Source: Nitrosotalea devaniterrae
GTDB taxonomy: Archaea > Thermoproteota > Nitrososphaeria > Nitrososphaerales > Nitrosopumilaceae
Direction of reading: 5' to 3'
NCBI GenBank assembly: GCA_900065925.1
Contig: LN890280.1
Coordinates: 984,451-1,048,450, forward strand
Length of the DNA stretch: 64,000 nucleotides
In this document: positions 34,831 to 42,649 of the stretch, in pieces
How positions within the stretch are numbered: the first letter of the stretch is position 1
Layout: each line of letters opens with the position of its first letter
The notes under the pieces: generated by a model
Told to the model about the DNA's origin: nothing
The model's database searches: none
Seen by the model: only the letters and a program-made list of their open reading frames with translations
Translations under genes and position numbers: made by a program

Positions 34831-37362
34831 TTAACAGCCGGCATTTGTTGCTCGGTAGTAAACGTTTAGAGTGGCCGTACCTGAAGGAGTAGTGATTGTA
34901 ACTGGATTTGAATATTTGATATTGTTATAAACCCAGTAATCAGGAACCATACAATTGCCCGCATGCACTGCTAGCTTTGTTGCGTTTATTGTATATGGCC
35001 ATCCCTGAGTAGCGTTGTATGTAACAGGAGTGAATGCTTGGCTTCTTGTGAGAGTATAGTTGCTCACACTAGGACCTTGGTAGATGAGCTGATCAAAGCC
35101 AGTAATAGTTGCATTATTGTTTGAATCGTTGAGTGATTGAATATGTAATGATGCTGACGTATTATTGAGATAACTTGTCAAACTGGCAAGATATGATGGT
35201 ATGTCAGTCCAAACAGTTGAAGGTGTATCACTAGTAATAAATAAGAGACTAACCCAAGGTGCTGTTTTTTGAACTTCGTTTTTGGTTATAGATGGTTGAT
35301 TATATTCGAGATAACTAAAATTACTCTTGTCATATTGCGTGTGCCAAGAGTCTATAGGAAAGCCAGTATTGTCAGATCCTGAGTTACAATTGTTTGAAGT
35401 AATGTTGAAGCCCTGAAGAGTTGCGTTATCTAATTTGTTTATATTTCCACACGCATTAGAAGAATTTGTGTTCTCATAAATTACCATTTTATCTACAGTT
35501 CCAATAAAACTTGGAGACGTCTCATCACCAGGATTTCCTATACTATATACAAATTTACTGTGGATATAATTTGTCAGATTTTGGTAGTAAGTCAAAATTC
35601 CACTAGTAGGATTGTTTGACATCTCATCAAGAAATATTCCTTTTACCCCACTTTGTTTATAGCATTTTGCCCATTGGTCTACCCAGGATGTTGCAGTGGC
35701 ATAAGGTACGCCTCCCAAATCCCAATCTGTACGTACATATCCTAATACAATGACACCTGCCTTTGTCAGATTGCCTATTCCATTCTGGTAATCCATTGTT
35801 CTATTTTGAAATGAGGAATAGTTTGGAGAACAATTTCCACCCGTCCCATTTCCAGGTCCATTATCTGGATTGACAATCACAAAGAAAGGCACATGAGGAT
35901 ATGTAGTAGCAGAATCGTTGACAGATTGCCACTTAAACGCACTAATGTTAGTGCATGTAGATGAAACATCAGAATAACTATAAGGGTCGCAATACAGTGG
36001 TTCTAAAATTCCCGTACTAGAATGCCAACTAGATAAAGTACCAGAAGTAGTTGCAGAGGCCGTACTGGATGGAGAGCTTGCTCCCCCACTGTTAAGGGCA
36101 GATACACGGTATGTGTAAGTGGTACCAGATGCAAGTCCAGTGTTAGAATATGTTGTTCCAGTATTGGTTGTGTTTGCCACAATAGTAGACCAAGTACTGC
36201 CTCCATTAGTTGACCTCTCGATCTTGTAACCGTTCAAGGTACCATTACCGCCAGTCGGTGCTGTCCAACTGAGATCTATCTCACTAGATGAAATCGTGGT
36301 GGCCGTGAGACCAGTAGGAGAATTAGGCAGTGTGGTTCCCGTCACATTTGACGAGTATGTACCAAGTCCAACATCATTCCACGCAGCAATGTGAAACTTG
36401 TAAACACTGTTTGCCGCAAGGGAAGTTACATTATAGTTAGTAGTGGTACTTCCAGTATTGTTGACTACATCAACCCAAGCAGTACTTGCCCTTTGAATTT
36501 TGTATCCTATAATAGATGATCCACCGTTGTCAGACGGTGCAGTCCAACTTAGTTTTAATTGAGTGGTAGAAGTTGCAGTTGAAGTAGGATTTGTTGGTGC
36601 ACCGGAGACAGTAGATGCTTTCACCTCAATTGCAACATCATCCCAAAGTTCACCAGGAGTTGCAGTCCAACTACAAGTTACAGAGCCTGCTGATGCTTTA
36701 ATTGTTGAACTTGATGCCCCAGTGATTCCACCATTAAGCGCATTTGGTACATTAATATTCCATCTTTGCGTACAAGTGGGGCTACTTAGTGTTGCAGCTC
36801 CGTTGATTGCAGTAGAGTCAAGAACCCAGCTGTTCGAATATGCAGTTGTTATAGATATCGTAGGACTATTAGCAATTGTATTATGATTTGTTGCCGTAGT
36901 AGGGACGGGGTTTGTCTGACTCACTCCAAAGAAAGAGTATGCACCAACTACAACCTGAGCAGGAGCACTCAATGTAACAACAATATTTGCAGGTGTACTA
37001 CTGGGATTCTTCAGGTACCACAATTCAGCATCATTGTTAGTAAATGAGGATACCGCTTTTGTCAGTGATACTCCACCAAATGTGATTGAGCTTACCGATG
37101 CAGTGTTTGCCTCTACACCAACTACCAGCACACGGTCACTTCCAGTACCGACATTAAAGTTAGAAAGTGTGATTTGGAATAATGGCAATACTACTGAGCC
37201 GGATGTTGTCTTGGTACCATTCAAGACGATTCCACCTGTTGCACTTGCAGTTTGCGATTGCATGAAATTTATTGGAATTATTTGTGAAACTGGAGCAAGA
37301 AATAATATCAGGATAACACCAGTATAGAAAAATGGTCTGGTATATTTTTCTGACATTTGCAA
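34831..37362 (-). CDS. Secreted fn3 protein with Spherulin-4/GH135-like glycosidase domain
   Basis: Domain order: signal peptide; a beta-sandwich N-terminal domain (about residues 40-250); two fn3 modules (about 255-345 and 350-440); a domain of about 280 residues resembling Spherulin-4 (GH135); and a terminal beta domain with YYRATNAGC. The GH135-like region contains VPFFVIVNPDNGPG, AGVIVLGYVRTDWD and GVKGIFLDEMSNNP; the LDE carries the acidic pair expected at the active site. Known members cleave alpha-1,4-galactosaminogalactan. The protein probably hydrolyses an extracellular amino-sugar polymer (inference). The promoter carries a long inverted repeat shared with a divergent winged-helix gene. 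Confidence 0.78.
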   Translation of the reverse strand: MQMSEKYTRPFFYTGVILILFLAPVSQIIPINFMQSQTASATGGIVLNGTKTTSGSVVLPLFQITLSNFNVGTGSDRVLVVGVEANTASVSSITFGGVSLTKAVSSFTNNDAELWYLKNPSSTPANIVVTLSAPAQVVVGAYSFFGVSQTNPVPTTATNHNTIANSPTISITTAYSNSWVLDSTAINGAATLSSPTCTQRWNINVPNALNGGITGASSSTIKASAGSVTCSWTATPGELWDDVAIEVKASTVSGAPTNPTSTATSTTQLKLSWTAPSDNGGSSIIGYKIQRASTAWVDVVNNTGSTTTNYNVTSLAANSVYKFHIAAWNDVGLGTYSSNVTGTTLPNSPTGLTATTISSSEIDLSWTAPTGGNGTLNGYKIERSTNGGSTWSTIVANTTNTGTTYSNTGLASGTTYTYRVSALNSGGASSPSSTASATTSGTLSSWHSSTGILEPLYCDPYSYSDVSSTCTNISAFKWQSVNDSATTYPHVPFFVIVNPDNGPGNGTGGNCSPNYSSFQNRTMDYQNGIGNLTKAGVIVLGYVRTDWDLGGVPYATATSWVDQWAKCYKQSGVKGIFLDEMSNNPTSGILTYYQNLTNYIHSKFVYSIGNPGDETSPSFIGTVDKMVIYENTNSSNACGNINKLDNATLQGFNITSNNCNSGSDNTGFPIDSWHTQYDKSNFSYLEYNQPSITKNEVQKTAPWVSLLFITSDTPSTVWTDIPSYLASLTSYLNNTSASLHIQSLNDSNNNATITGFDQLIYQGPSVSNYTLTRSQAFTPVTYNATQGWPYTINATKLAVHAGNCMVPDYWVYNNIKYSNPVTITTPSGTATLNVYYRATNAGC

Positions 37363-37397
37363 CTGTATGAATTTTATAGATAAAAGACTATGGAAGA

Positions 37398-37426
37398 AAT
37401 TCTATAGTACTTTCTTCTATAGAATT
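37398..37426. promoter_or_regulatory. Inverted repeat between the glycosidase and regulator genes
   Basis: AATTCTATAG and CTATAGAATT are perfect 10-base arms separated by nine bases, centred 19 bases apart. The site lies between the start of the GH135-like gene (minus) and the winged-helix gene (plus). It is a good operator candidate for that regulator, or a hairpin in the 5' leader. Confidence 0.6.
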
Positions 37427-37495
37427 ATTATCAAAGAATTTAACAGTTAATTTTTACATATGCTTTTTAGGCTAGAAACGTTTTGAATATGGATC

Positions 37496-37801
37496 ATGAA
37501 ATACAGAGGCAGGACAGAAATTATTGCTGAACTTTTACAATCTGCTAGGAGCGGAGCTACAAGATCAAAATTAATGTTTGAGACATATCTTTCCTTTCCA
37601 CAAGTAAAAGAGTACCTAACATTACTCAATGAGAAGAAGATGGTAACGTATAATGAAAAGACATTGTTCTATACTACAACTGAGATCGGAATGAGATTCT
37701 TGCACATGTGTGAAGAGATGAATGAATTACTTTTACTTTCTCAAAAGAGACATATTCAGAACAAAGGATCTCAAGTTATATCGCTTTTCATTAAGATGTA
37801 A
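37496..37801 (+). CDS. Winged-helix regulator (HTH_45-like, 101 aa)
   Basis: It starts MKYRGRTEIIAELLQSARSG with the recognition segment GATRSKLMFETYLSFPQVKE, then a wing (KKMVTYNEKTLFYTTTEIG). This is the archaeal HTH_45 type (ArnR-like), often a single-domain DNA-binding protein. It is divergent from the GH135-like gene and shares an inverted-repeat promoter with it, so it probably controls that gene or itself. Confidence 0.8.
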   Translation: MKYRGRTEIIAELLQSARSGATRSKLMFETYLSFPQVKEYLTLLNEKKMVTYNEKTLFYTTTEIGMRFLHMCEEMNELLLLSQKRHIQNKGSQVISLFIKM

Positions 37802-37914
37802 CAGTTTGTCTAGTAATTAGTCAGTTTAAAATTCGTTAGTCATTTTACAAAATGTAAATTCTTGTGCATCAAGTCAAAGTTTAATCTTATGCAAAGGGCG
37901 TGTATTTATTGACC

Positions 37915-38133
37915 CTAATTTGCGCCTGCTATCAATGTATAATTCTCTATCTTTCGTGTGTTGATGTCTATTCGTATCTTTTCTATCATTACATTGTTAA
38001 ATATCACAATCCGTGCTGTAACTACCCACACTTTATCTATTAAAGCGGCGTCAATGTCTTGAACAGAAAAGTGTTGTCTAAGAAATTGTATTGCTATCTC
38101 AATCACTGTTTGTTTATCAGTGTGTAGAGTCAT
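37915..38133 (-). CDS. Small alpha/beta protein (72 aa), unknown
   Basis: The pattern IAIQFLRQHFSVQDIDAALI then VWVVTARIVIFNNVMIEKIR and DINTRKIENY looks like one helix followed by a three-stranded sheet, similar to PepSY-type folds. It has no signal peptide or membrane helix. It has no recognised function. Confidence 0.55.
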   Translation of the reverse strand: MTLHTDKQTVIEIAIQFLRQHFSVQDIDAALIDKVWVVTARIVIFNNVMIEKIRIDINTRKIENYTLIAGAN

Positions 38134-38360
38134 TTGATATGACGCAAATATAGATTAAGATAGCAAATAAAGAATATGTAAGATTTATTGGTAAAAATCT
38201 TCCATAAGATACATCTAAGCCTTCAGTAGGATATTCAACCTGGCGGAATTAATCAATCAGTTTAGTTCCCCGCTTTAAAATACGAATGAATTGACTTTGG
38301 TTCAAGTCCACAGGGAGATTGTTGTCCTCAACCATGATGTGAAGACTGTTGTTTGAAATT
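38134..38360. other. Non-coding stretch before direct repeat D copy 2
   Basis: No gene is supported here. Immediately upstream (in minus-strand sense) of the duplicated start codon in repeat D, the frame reads MLLRFHGSYNFKQQSSHHG then stops, so a gene fragment has been joined to unrelated sequence. Confidence 0.4.
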
Positions 38361-38550
38361 ATATGAACCATGGAAGCGTAATAACATTCTAAGATTTAAC
38401 TTTGTCTTATGAAAATTTATTTTGGAATATTTTGTACAAAACTGGATCTACAAAAAATACCAGCGTTAGTGATAATTTTGGACTCCGTAAAATCACCAAA
38501 AAGAGCATGATGTGGGTATTGAACTAATATTGCAATACCCATCAATGGTT
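38361..38550. repeat. 190-base direct repeat D, copy 2
   Basis: Matches 32789-32976 in the same orientation. Contains the first nine codons of a second copy of the 137-residue gene (now broken) and hairpin repeat A copy 3. It lies just beyond the stop codon of the 84-residue membrane protein gene. Confidence 0.85.
38514..38540. repeat. Hairpin repeat A, copy 3
   Basis: GGGTATT..AATACCC stem with loop GAACTAATATTGC, followed by CATCAATGG. It lies about 22 bases beyond the stop codon of the gene at 38562. Confidence 0.75.
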
Positions 38551-38561
38551 TTAATCAAATT

Positions 38562-38816
38562 TTAAATTGGTATATTTCTTTTACATCTCATAATGATGAC
38601 TATACCAATGATCGATAAAATTACTCCAATTATTGTATAAAATTCAAAACCTTGAACATCTGGCAAAGGACAACTGCTGGCAGGATTCTTACATGCATTT
38701 CCATTTTTTTGTTCTTCTACAGTATGAATGGCCATTATTGTAAAACCACCAAATAATACCGAAATAAATAATCCCGCCGCCAGAACTAATCTTCCAATAA
38801 TTTTATTGTTTTTCAT
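38562..38816 (-). CDS. Small membrane protein, two helices (84 aa)
   Basis: Two hydrophobic helices (LVLAAGLFISVLFGGFTIMA and FYTIIGVILSIIGIVIIMRC) flank a short loop with two cysteines (NACKNPASSCPLPD). The loop probably faces outside with a disulfide or metal site. The family is unknown. A similar two-helix protein lies at 40994-41248. Confidence 0.65.
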   Translation of the reverse strand: MKNNKIIGRLVLAAGLFISVLFGGFTIMAIHTVEEQKNGNACKNPASSCPLPDVQGFEFYTIIGVILSIIGIVIIMRCKRNIPI

Positions 38817-38927
38817 TTTGATCTATATTGATTCGCATTGTTCTTAAGTATAAAGTATGATAATTTCTTCAAAAATTATAACATATATTTTAGAACACAT
38901 TGCATATAAAAAAAAATAAAGAAAGAG

Positions 38928-39998
38928 TTATGGACAATATGGGGCATTGAAGTAGCATGTGTATGTCATACTAGAGGGAGTTCCAGGTGTTGCAGATGGT
39001 GAAACATTTCCACCAAATCCACCTTTACCGTTGTATGAATATACATACGAATTTGCACTGCTTGTTGATGTGTCATAGAAACTGTAGTTGTACGTTAATG
39101 TTCCATAATAATATATGGCAGTGTTAGTACTTGCAGTTTCTTCTACCTCTGATCCACTAGGATATTGACAACCTCCACCAGTAGTATAACCTACATCGAT
39201 GTTATGTCCGGTATCTCCAGATATGGTGAATGTTGTAGATGCCCCAGAACCTCCTGAGGTGACACCCATGTAATACTTGCCTGCTGTGGTGGAATCTGCC
39301 CTGATGTATCCTGTAGCTGTACTACCAGTGGTAAATGCATGAGTGGTAGTAAATGGAAATCCTGCTGGTTCAGTACATGAACCAGTATTCCATAAATCAA
39401 AAGCTACAGACCAAGTTTGACCAAAGCCAAAGAAATTAGCATAGTCATACACTGCTGAGACTTGAGGCCAATACCCCGTAGTAGAAGTTTTTGCATCTAA
39501 CCAGTGGAAAAGATCAACACCAGATACATTTGACGTAGTCAAAGTATACGAGTCGGTTATTTCGTAGATCGAGTTTCCTCCTAGGTTGTAATGCCAGTAT
39601 ATAGAATCATACACTTTGACCGGTCTGTAAGTTCCTCCAACTAGAGGTGAAACCGACGCTTGTTTTCCATTGGATACAGTGGTTTGTCTTGTTTCATTAA
39701 CAAGTATTGGTGTGTGATGCCATTTACTAGGATCTACCTTAAATGGATTAGATTTTGCTGGACCCAAGTACTTAATTTCAGCTCCTGTTGAATTCCAATC
39801 AAGTATTCCTATCCAATCTGGGTGAATATCTGTTTGTTCATCAATTTTTTGCTGTAATGCAAGTGCATTTGATGGCAGCTCAGGATGTGAATGTTGTACA
39901 GTTGCTGCATTAGATTGCAATATCATTGTGTTGGGCAATATCAAGATGATTGATATTGCAGATGCAAGTAGGATTTTTCTATAGGTTTGTCCATTCAT
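38928..39998 (-). CDS. Secreted protein, paralogue of the 346-residue protein (about 356 aa)
   Basis: A signal peptide (ILLASAISIILILPNTMILQ) precedes a proregion-like segment ending HPDWIGILDWNSTGAEIKYL and a C-terminal beta-rich domain with cysteines (CQYPSGSEVEE and YTCYFNAPYC). The same order, with HPGWIGQLSWNKTSAQIDYL and CYYGNGAQIEEW, occurs in the protein at 41345-42385, so the two are paralogues. I start at the ATG giving MNGQTYRKILLA; ATG at 40040 and TTG at 40061 extend it and cannot be excluded. The function is unknown; a secreted, possibly proprotein-like, family is suggested. Confidence 0.72.
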   Translation of the reverse strand: MNGQTYRKILLASAISIILILPNTMILQSNAATVQHSHPELPSNALALQQKIDEQTDIHPDWIGILDWNSTGAEIKYLGPAKSNPFKVDPSKWHHTPILVNETRQTTVSNGKQASVSPLVGGTYRPVKVYDSIYWHYNLGGNSIYEITDSYTLTTSNVSGVDLFHWLDAKTSTTGYWPQVSAVYDYANFFGFGQTWSVAFDLWNTGSCTEPAGFPFTTTHAFTTGSTATGYIRADSTTAGKYYMGVTSGGSGASTTFTISGDTGHNIDVGYTTGGGCQYPSGSEVEETASTNTAIYYYGTLTYNYSFYDTSTSSANSYVYSYNGKGGFGGNVSPSATPGTPSSMTYTCYFNAPYCP

Positions 39999-40146
39999 TT
40001 GTTTCTTTTCTGTTTCTTTCTGAGAGGACTTTATTGTCATTGTCCAGTACAATACAAACAAAGTAATTAAGCCGCGCTTACTAGTGCAGTAGTATCACAG
40101 AAACAAGTAAGATTGTTCTAATACATTTTTCTGAAAATTTAAACTA

Positions 40147-40428
40147 TTATTTTGAAAACTTTAGAACTAATTCAATTCCACATTCGTTTACGCTTATCAA
40201 ATGTGAACCATCCTTGCCTATGTCTTTTCTGATAAGATTCATAATTTCAAGCCAATTAAGATACTGAACACATCTTTTGTAGCCAAGATTACACGTCATA
40301 GAGATGTGAGTTTTCTTTGATTTACTATTATGGCGTAAAAAACCAAGTATGCGTAGAACCGTCTTCCATTCTATTCTTTGAGGTATCGCTTCATAGCTTG
40401 AATCCAGAACTTGATTCGTCCGGGACAT
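40147..40428 (-). CDS. Winged-helix regulator (HTH_45-like)
   Basis: The protein has a winged-helix layout: helix (TVLRILGFLRHNSKSKKTHI), recognition part (SMTCNLGYKRCVQYLNWLEI), and a wing (NLIRKDIGKDGSHLISVNEC). It resembles HTH_45 proteins and the 101-residue regulator at 37.5 kb. It begins at the ATG (MSRTNQVL); a TTG 12 bases upstream is in frame. Its gene is directly upstream (same strand) of nothing but non-coding DNA and downstream of a structured region. Confidence 0.65.
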   Translation of the reverse strand: MSRTNQVLDSSYEAIPQRIEWKTVLRILGFLRHNSKSKKTHISMTCNLGYKRCVQYLNWLEIMNLIRKDIGKDGSHLISVNECGIELVLKFSK

Positions 40429-40583
40429 GACATAGTACAAGTCATTTTCTATTTAAGATATGCGCATATTTCACATCATTACATCATATAGAACCATATG
40501 ACTACTGCCATTCCAGATATTGTTAGTAAAGTACAAACTATTTTAAACCACAAAAATCATGCTTTAAAAAGTCTTTATCGTTC
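40429..40583. other. Non-coding stretch upstream of the regulator gene
   Basis: No open frame of note. A TATA-like CTTTAAAAA at 40563-40571 lies about 20 bases before repeat B copy 1 and could be a promoter for a small transcript starting near the repeat. Confidence 0.35.
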
Positions 40584-40625
40584 GGGTATTGAACAAATTT
40601 GACCAAACCCACCCCCGGTATACCC
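40584..40625. repeat. Repeat B, copy 1
   Basis: The 35 bases GGTATTGAACAAATTTGACC continuing to CCCCCGGT (40585-40619) are identical to 42650-42684. Here GGGTAT and ATACCC (40584-40589, 40620-40625) close a hairpin around the core. It starts with the same GGTATTGAAC as hairpin repeat A. Confidence 0.78.
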
Positions 40626-40681
40626 TATCTAATTCGAGACCCAATTCATGAATTGAAATAAGCAATATAGAATCCGTTCAT

Positions 40682-40731
40682 TGGGTTTCGAAATACAGGT
40701 GCGAAACCCACCCGAAACTTGGAAGGTTTCG
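40682..40731. repeat. Tandem hairpins built from GTTTCG/CGAAAC arms
   Basis: TGGGTTTCG..CGAAACCCA forms a 9-base-pair stem with an 11-base loop (40682-40710). It is followed at once by CGAAACTT-GGA-AGGTTTCG (40713-40731). As all arms share GTTTCG/CGAAAC, alternative pairings are possible. It lies in a long gene-free stretch and may be a structured RNA or a recombination site. Confidence 0.55.
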
Positions 40732-40902
40732 AATCAGCAAAATATAGTAAAACTAAATACTAATTTATAACGAAAAAACATTACAGTATAAGATAACCGA
40801 AAACAGAAAAGTTCTAGTGCACATCAACAAATGTACGAGTTGTTTCCTAAGTTTGCTGAGAACTGGACAATTCTACAAGTGAGCATTACAGGATCCAATC
40901 TT

Positions 40903-40937
40903 ATGGGTAGGTTTTGAACTAATGGTACAATACCCAT
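40903..40937. repeat. Hairpin repeat A, copy 4 (diverged)
   Basis: ATGGGTA..TACCCAT stem enclosing GGTTTTGAACTAATGGTACAA, followed by CAAAGG. The TTGAACTAAT and CCCATCAAAGG blocks match the other copies while the loop has changed. It lies about 57 bases beyond the stop codon of the gene at 40994. Confidence 0.65.
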
Positions 40938-40993
40938 CAAAGGTATGTTCATCATTTAAAAAATAACTATTCATAATTAATTCGCATTGGTTA

Positions 40994-41248
40994 CTAATTC
41001 ATTATTGTATGTTTCTCATTCCATTTTTTAAAATGAATAGTTAACAGTGTAACTCCTATTGATGAAAAAATAATAGAAAACACAGTATAAAATTTCATAA
41101 GATTTGGTGAAGGATCGTATGCAAAAAATGATTTACTAATAGCGAGCCATTTAACATAGTATACGTAAGTGTTGACATCTAGAGTTAGAAGCACTATTGC
41201 AAATATACAGGATATCAGACCTGCAAGAGGGTAAGTTTTCATAAGCAT
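40994..41248 (-). CDS. Small membrane protein, two helices (84 aa)
   Basis: The helices are PLAGLISCIFAIVLLTLDVN and KFYTVFSIIFSSIGVTLLTI with a loop containing VKWLAISKSFFAYDPSP. It begins with a cytoplasmic Lys and ends in a charged tail (HFKKWNEKHTIMN). It resembles the 84-residue protein at 38562 in size and layout. Function unknown. It starts about 95 bases after the stop of the 346-residue protein gene in transcription sense. Confidence 0.65.
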   Translation of the reverse strand: MLMKTYPLAGLISCIFAIVLLTLDVNTYVYYVKWLAISKSFFAYDPSPNLMKFYTVFSIIFSSIGVTLLTIHFKKWNEKHTIMN

Positions 41249-41344
41249 ATTACCACTCTGTTAAAAATAAAGTTTAGGGAATTCAGTTCCATGTTTCCAC
41301 AGACACCGAATATATTCACCATGCATCATTTGTAGATGTCATTA

Positions 41345-42385
41345 TCAACACGTACTAGAGGATCCACAATCGTATGTAATCGATGACGGATTGTCTGTTG
41401 GTGAAACTGTAACTCCTGAGCCGACTTGCTGAACTAAACCATCGAATCCAGTATCAATTGTTGTTGTTGATCCGGATGGTAAAGTATATTGGAAGTCATA
41501 TGAATCAGATACGAAGTTATACGGCGTAGTCCCAGTAGACCATTCTTCGATCTGTGCTCCGTTCCCATAATAACAAGTAACTCCTGGTGTACCACTCTGT
41601 CCCAAGTTTATTGTGTTTTTTCCCATATCTCCAGAAATACTAATTGTCGTGGAACTTCCAAGAAGTGCAAGTGTATCAAGTGCACTCAAAGAATATTGGC
41701 CCGCAGTAGATGTACCAGAAATGAATGATTGGATTGGATCATGATTACTCCATGTACCCATAAGCGAAGAAGGCGTATTGACAAATGGTGTACCGCAGTT
41801 GGTGCCGACGGTCCAAGCTTGAAATACTACTTTCCAACCAATACCAGTAGAGAATTGGCCTAAGTTATCATACACAGTTCCAACTTGAAGCCAGTCATTA
41901 CTATTGGAATTGAAGGCATTCAGGAGCTGTATGTAATTAACAGCACTAGGAGCTTGGATTAGATTGTAGTTACTCTGTATCTCTTGCATAGTTTGTCCAT
42001 TTGTTCCTCCTCCCCCACTTGCTCCTTTTATCGCGTCAACATCATTTACAAGTTGAGGATCGGATTTGTGATGACCTGGGTTCTGACTCAAGTCAAAGTT
42101 TGGACTCACTTTAGGCGGTCCTAGATAATCTATTTGTGCACTAGTTTTATTCCACGATAGCTGTCCTATCCATCCTGGATGAGATTTCAGATCTTCTGAT
42201 ATTTGACTCTCTAACACACTTGCCTGCAAAGGTACTCTCGGATCATTAAAAGGCGCAAATGGTAAACGTGTGGGTAGACCATTTACATTAGGTAACACGG
42301 TGGTTGGAGACAATATCATCATGAAAACTACTATCGATGCAGTGATTACGAATACAGTTTTTGTGTTATTGTTTTGTCTTTTCAT
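41345..42385 (-). CDS. Secreted protein (346 aa), paralogue of the 38.9 kb protein
   Basis: A signal peptide (VFVITASIVVFMMILSPTTV) precedes a charged propeptide-like segment (SQISEDLKSHPGWIGQLSWN then SAQIDYLGP), a flexible Gly/Asn-rich linker, and a beta-rich domain (residues of about 150-345) with cysteines in TNCGTPF, VTCYYGNGAQIEEW and the terminal CGSSSTC. The order and motifs are the same as in the protein at 38928. Two similar copies and a shared promoter with the 30.5 kb gene imply a co-expressed secreted set. A protease with an inhibitory proregion is one speculative reading; no catalytic motif was recognised. Confidence 0.72.
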   Translation of the reverse strand: MKRQNNNTKTVFVITASIVVFMMILSPTTVLPNVNGLPTRLPFAPFNDPRVPLQASVLESQISEDLKSHPGWIGQLSWNKTSAQIDYLGPPKVSPNFDLSQNPGHHKSDPQLVNDVDAIKGASGGGGTNGQTMQEIQSNYNLIQAPSAVNYIQLLNAFNSNSNDWLQVGTVYDNLGQFSTGIGWKVVFQAWTVGTNCGTPFVNTPSSLMGTWSNHDPIQSFISGTSTAGQYSLSALDTLALLGSSTTISISGDMGKNTINLGQSGTPGVTCYYGNGAQIEEWSTGTTPYNFVSDSYDFQYTLPSGSTTTIDTGFDGLVQQVGSGVTVSPTDNPSSITYDCGSSSTC

Positions 42386-42545
42386 TTTTTATTCTCCTTT
42401 TGCTTTTTGTGTACATAAAGTGGACTAGTCTTCATACCGCACGATCTGTTGTCCATGTCATGTATCTCACACGACATACCGTGGTTATGGTAAAGCATAT
42501 CCAGTACAACGCACCAAAGTAGTTAAGCCACGCTTACTCTGGGAG
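42386..42545 (-). promoter_or_regulatory. Shared upstream control region E, copy 2
   Basis: Reverse complement of the region before the 30459 gene. It contains AAAAGGAG before the ATG, CACTTTATGTACAC (TATA-like), CGTGCGGTATGAAGA, the near-palindrome at 42456-42476 (TGTCGTGTGA-G-ATACATGACA with one mismatch) and TGCTTTACCATAACC. A shorter third relative (40045-40112, AGTAAGCGCGGCTTAATTACTTTG) precedes the 38.9 kb gene. Confidence 0.68.
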
Positions 42546-42649
42546 CAAGTAACATTCTTAGCTTGCATGTATTCACAACATGATTTCGTAAATCAACTAC
42601 ATATTGAAATTATTTCAAACTATAGAGAACCAGAATATCAAAATGAGGC

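Noticed and set aside
38296-38320. GGTTCAAGTCC resembling the T-arm of a tRNA
   Set aside because: The arm is imperfect, and no matching acceptor or anticodon stem is found in the flanking 80 bases.
38134-38360. A minus-strand fragment SPCGLEPKSIHSYFKAGN as a transposase end
   Set aside because: Too short and unmatched; no inverted repeats or transposase motifs accompany it.
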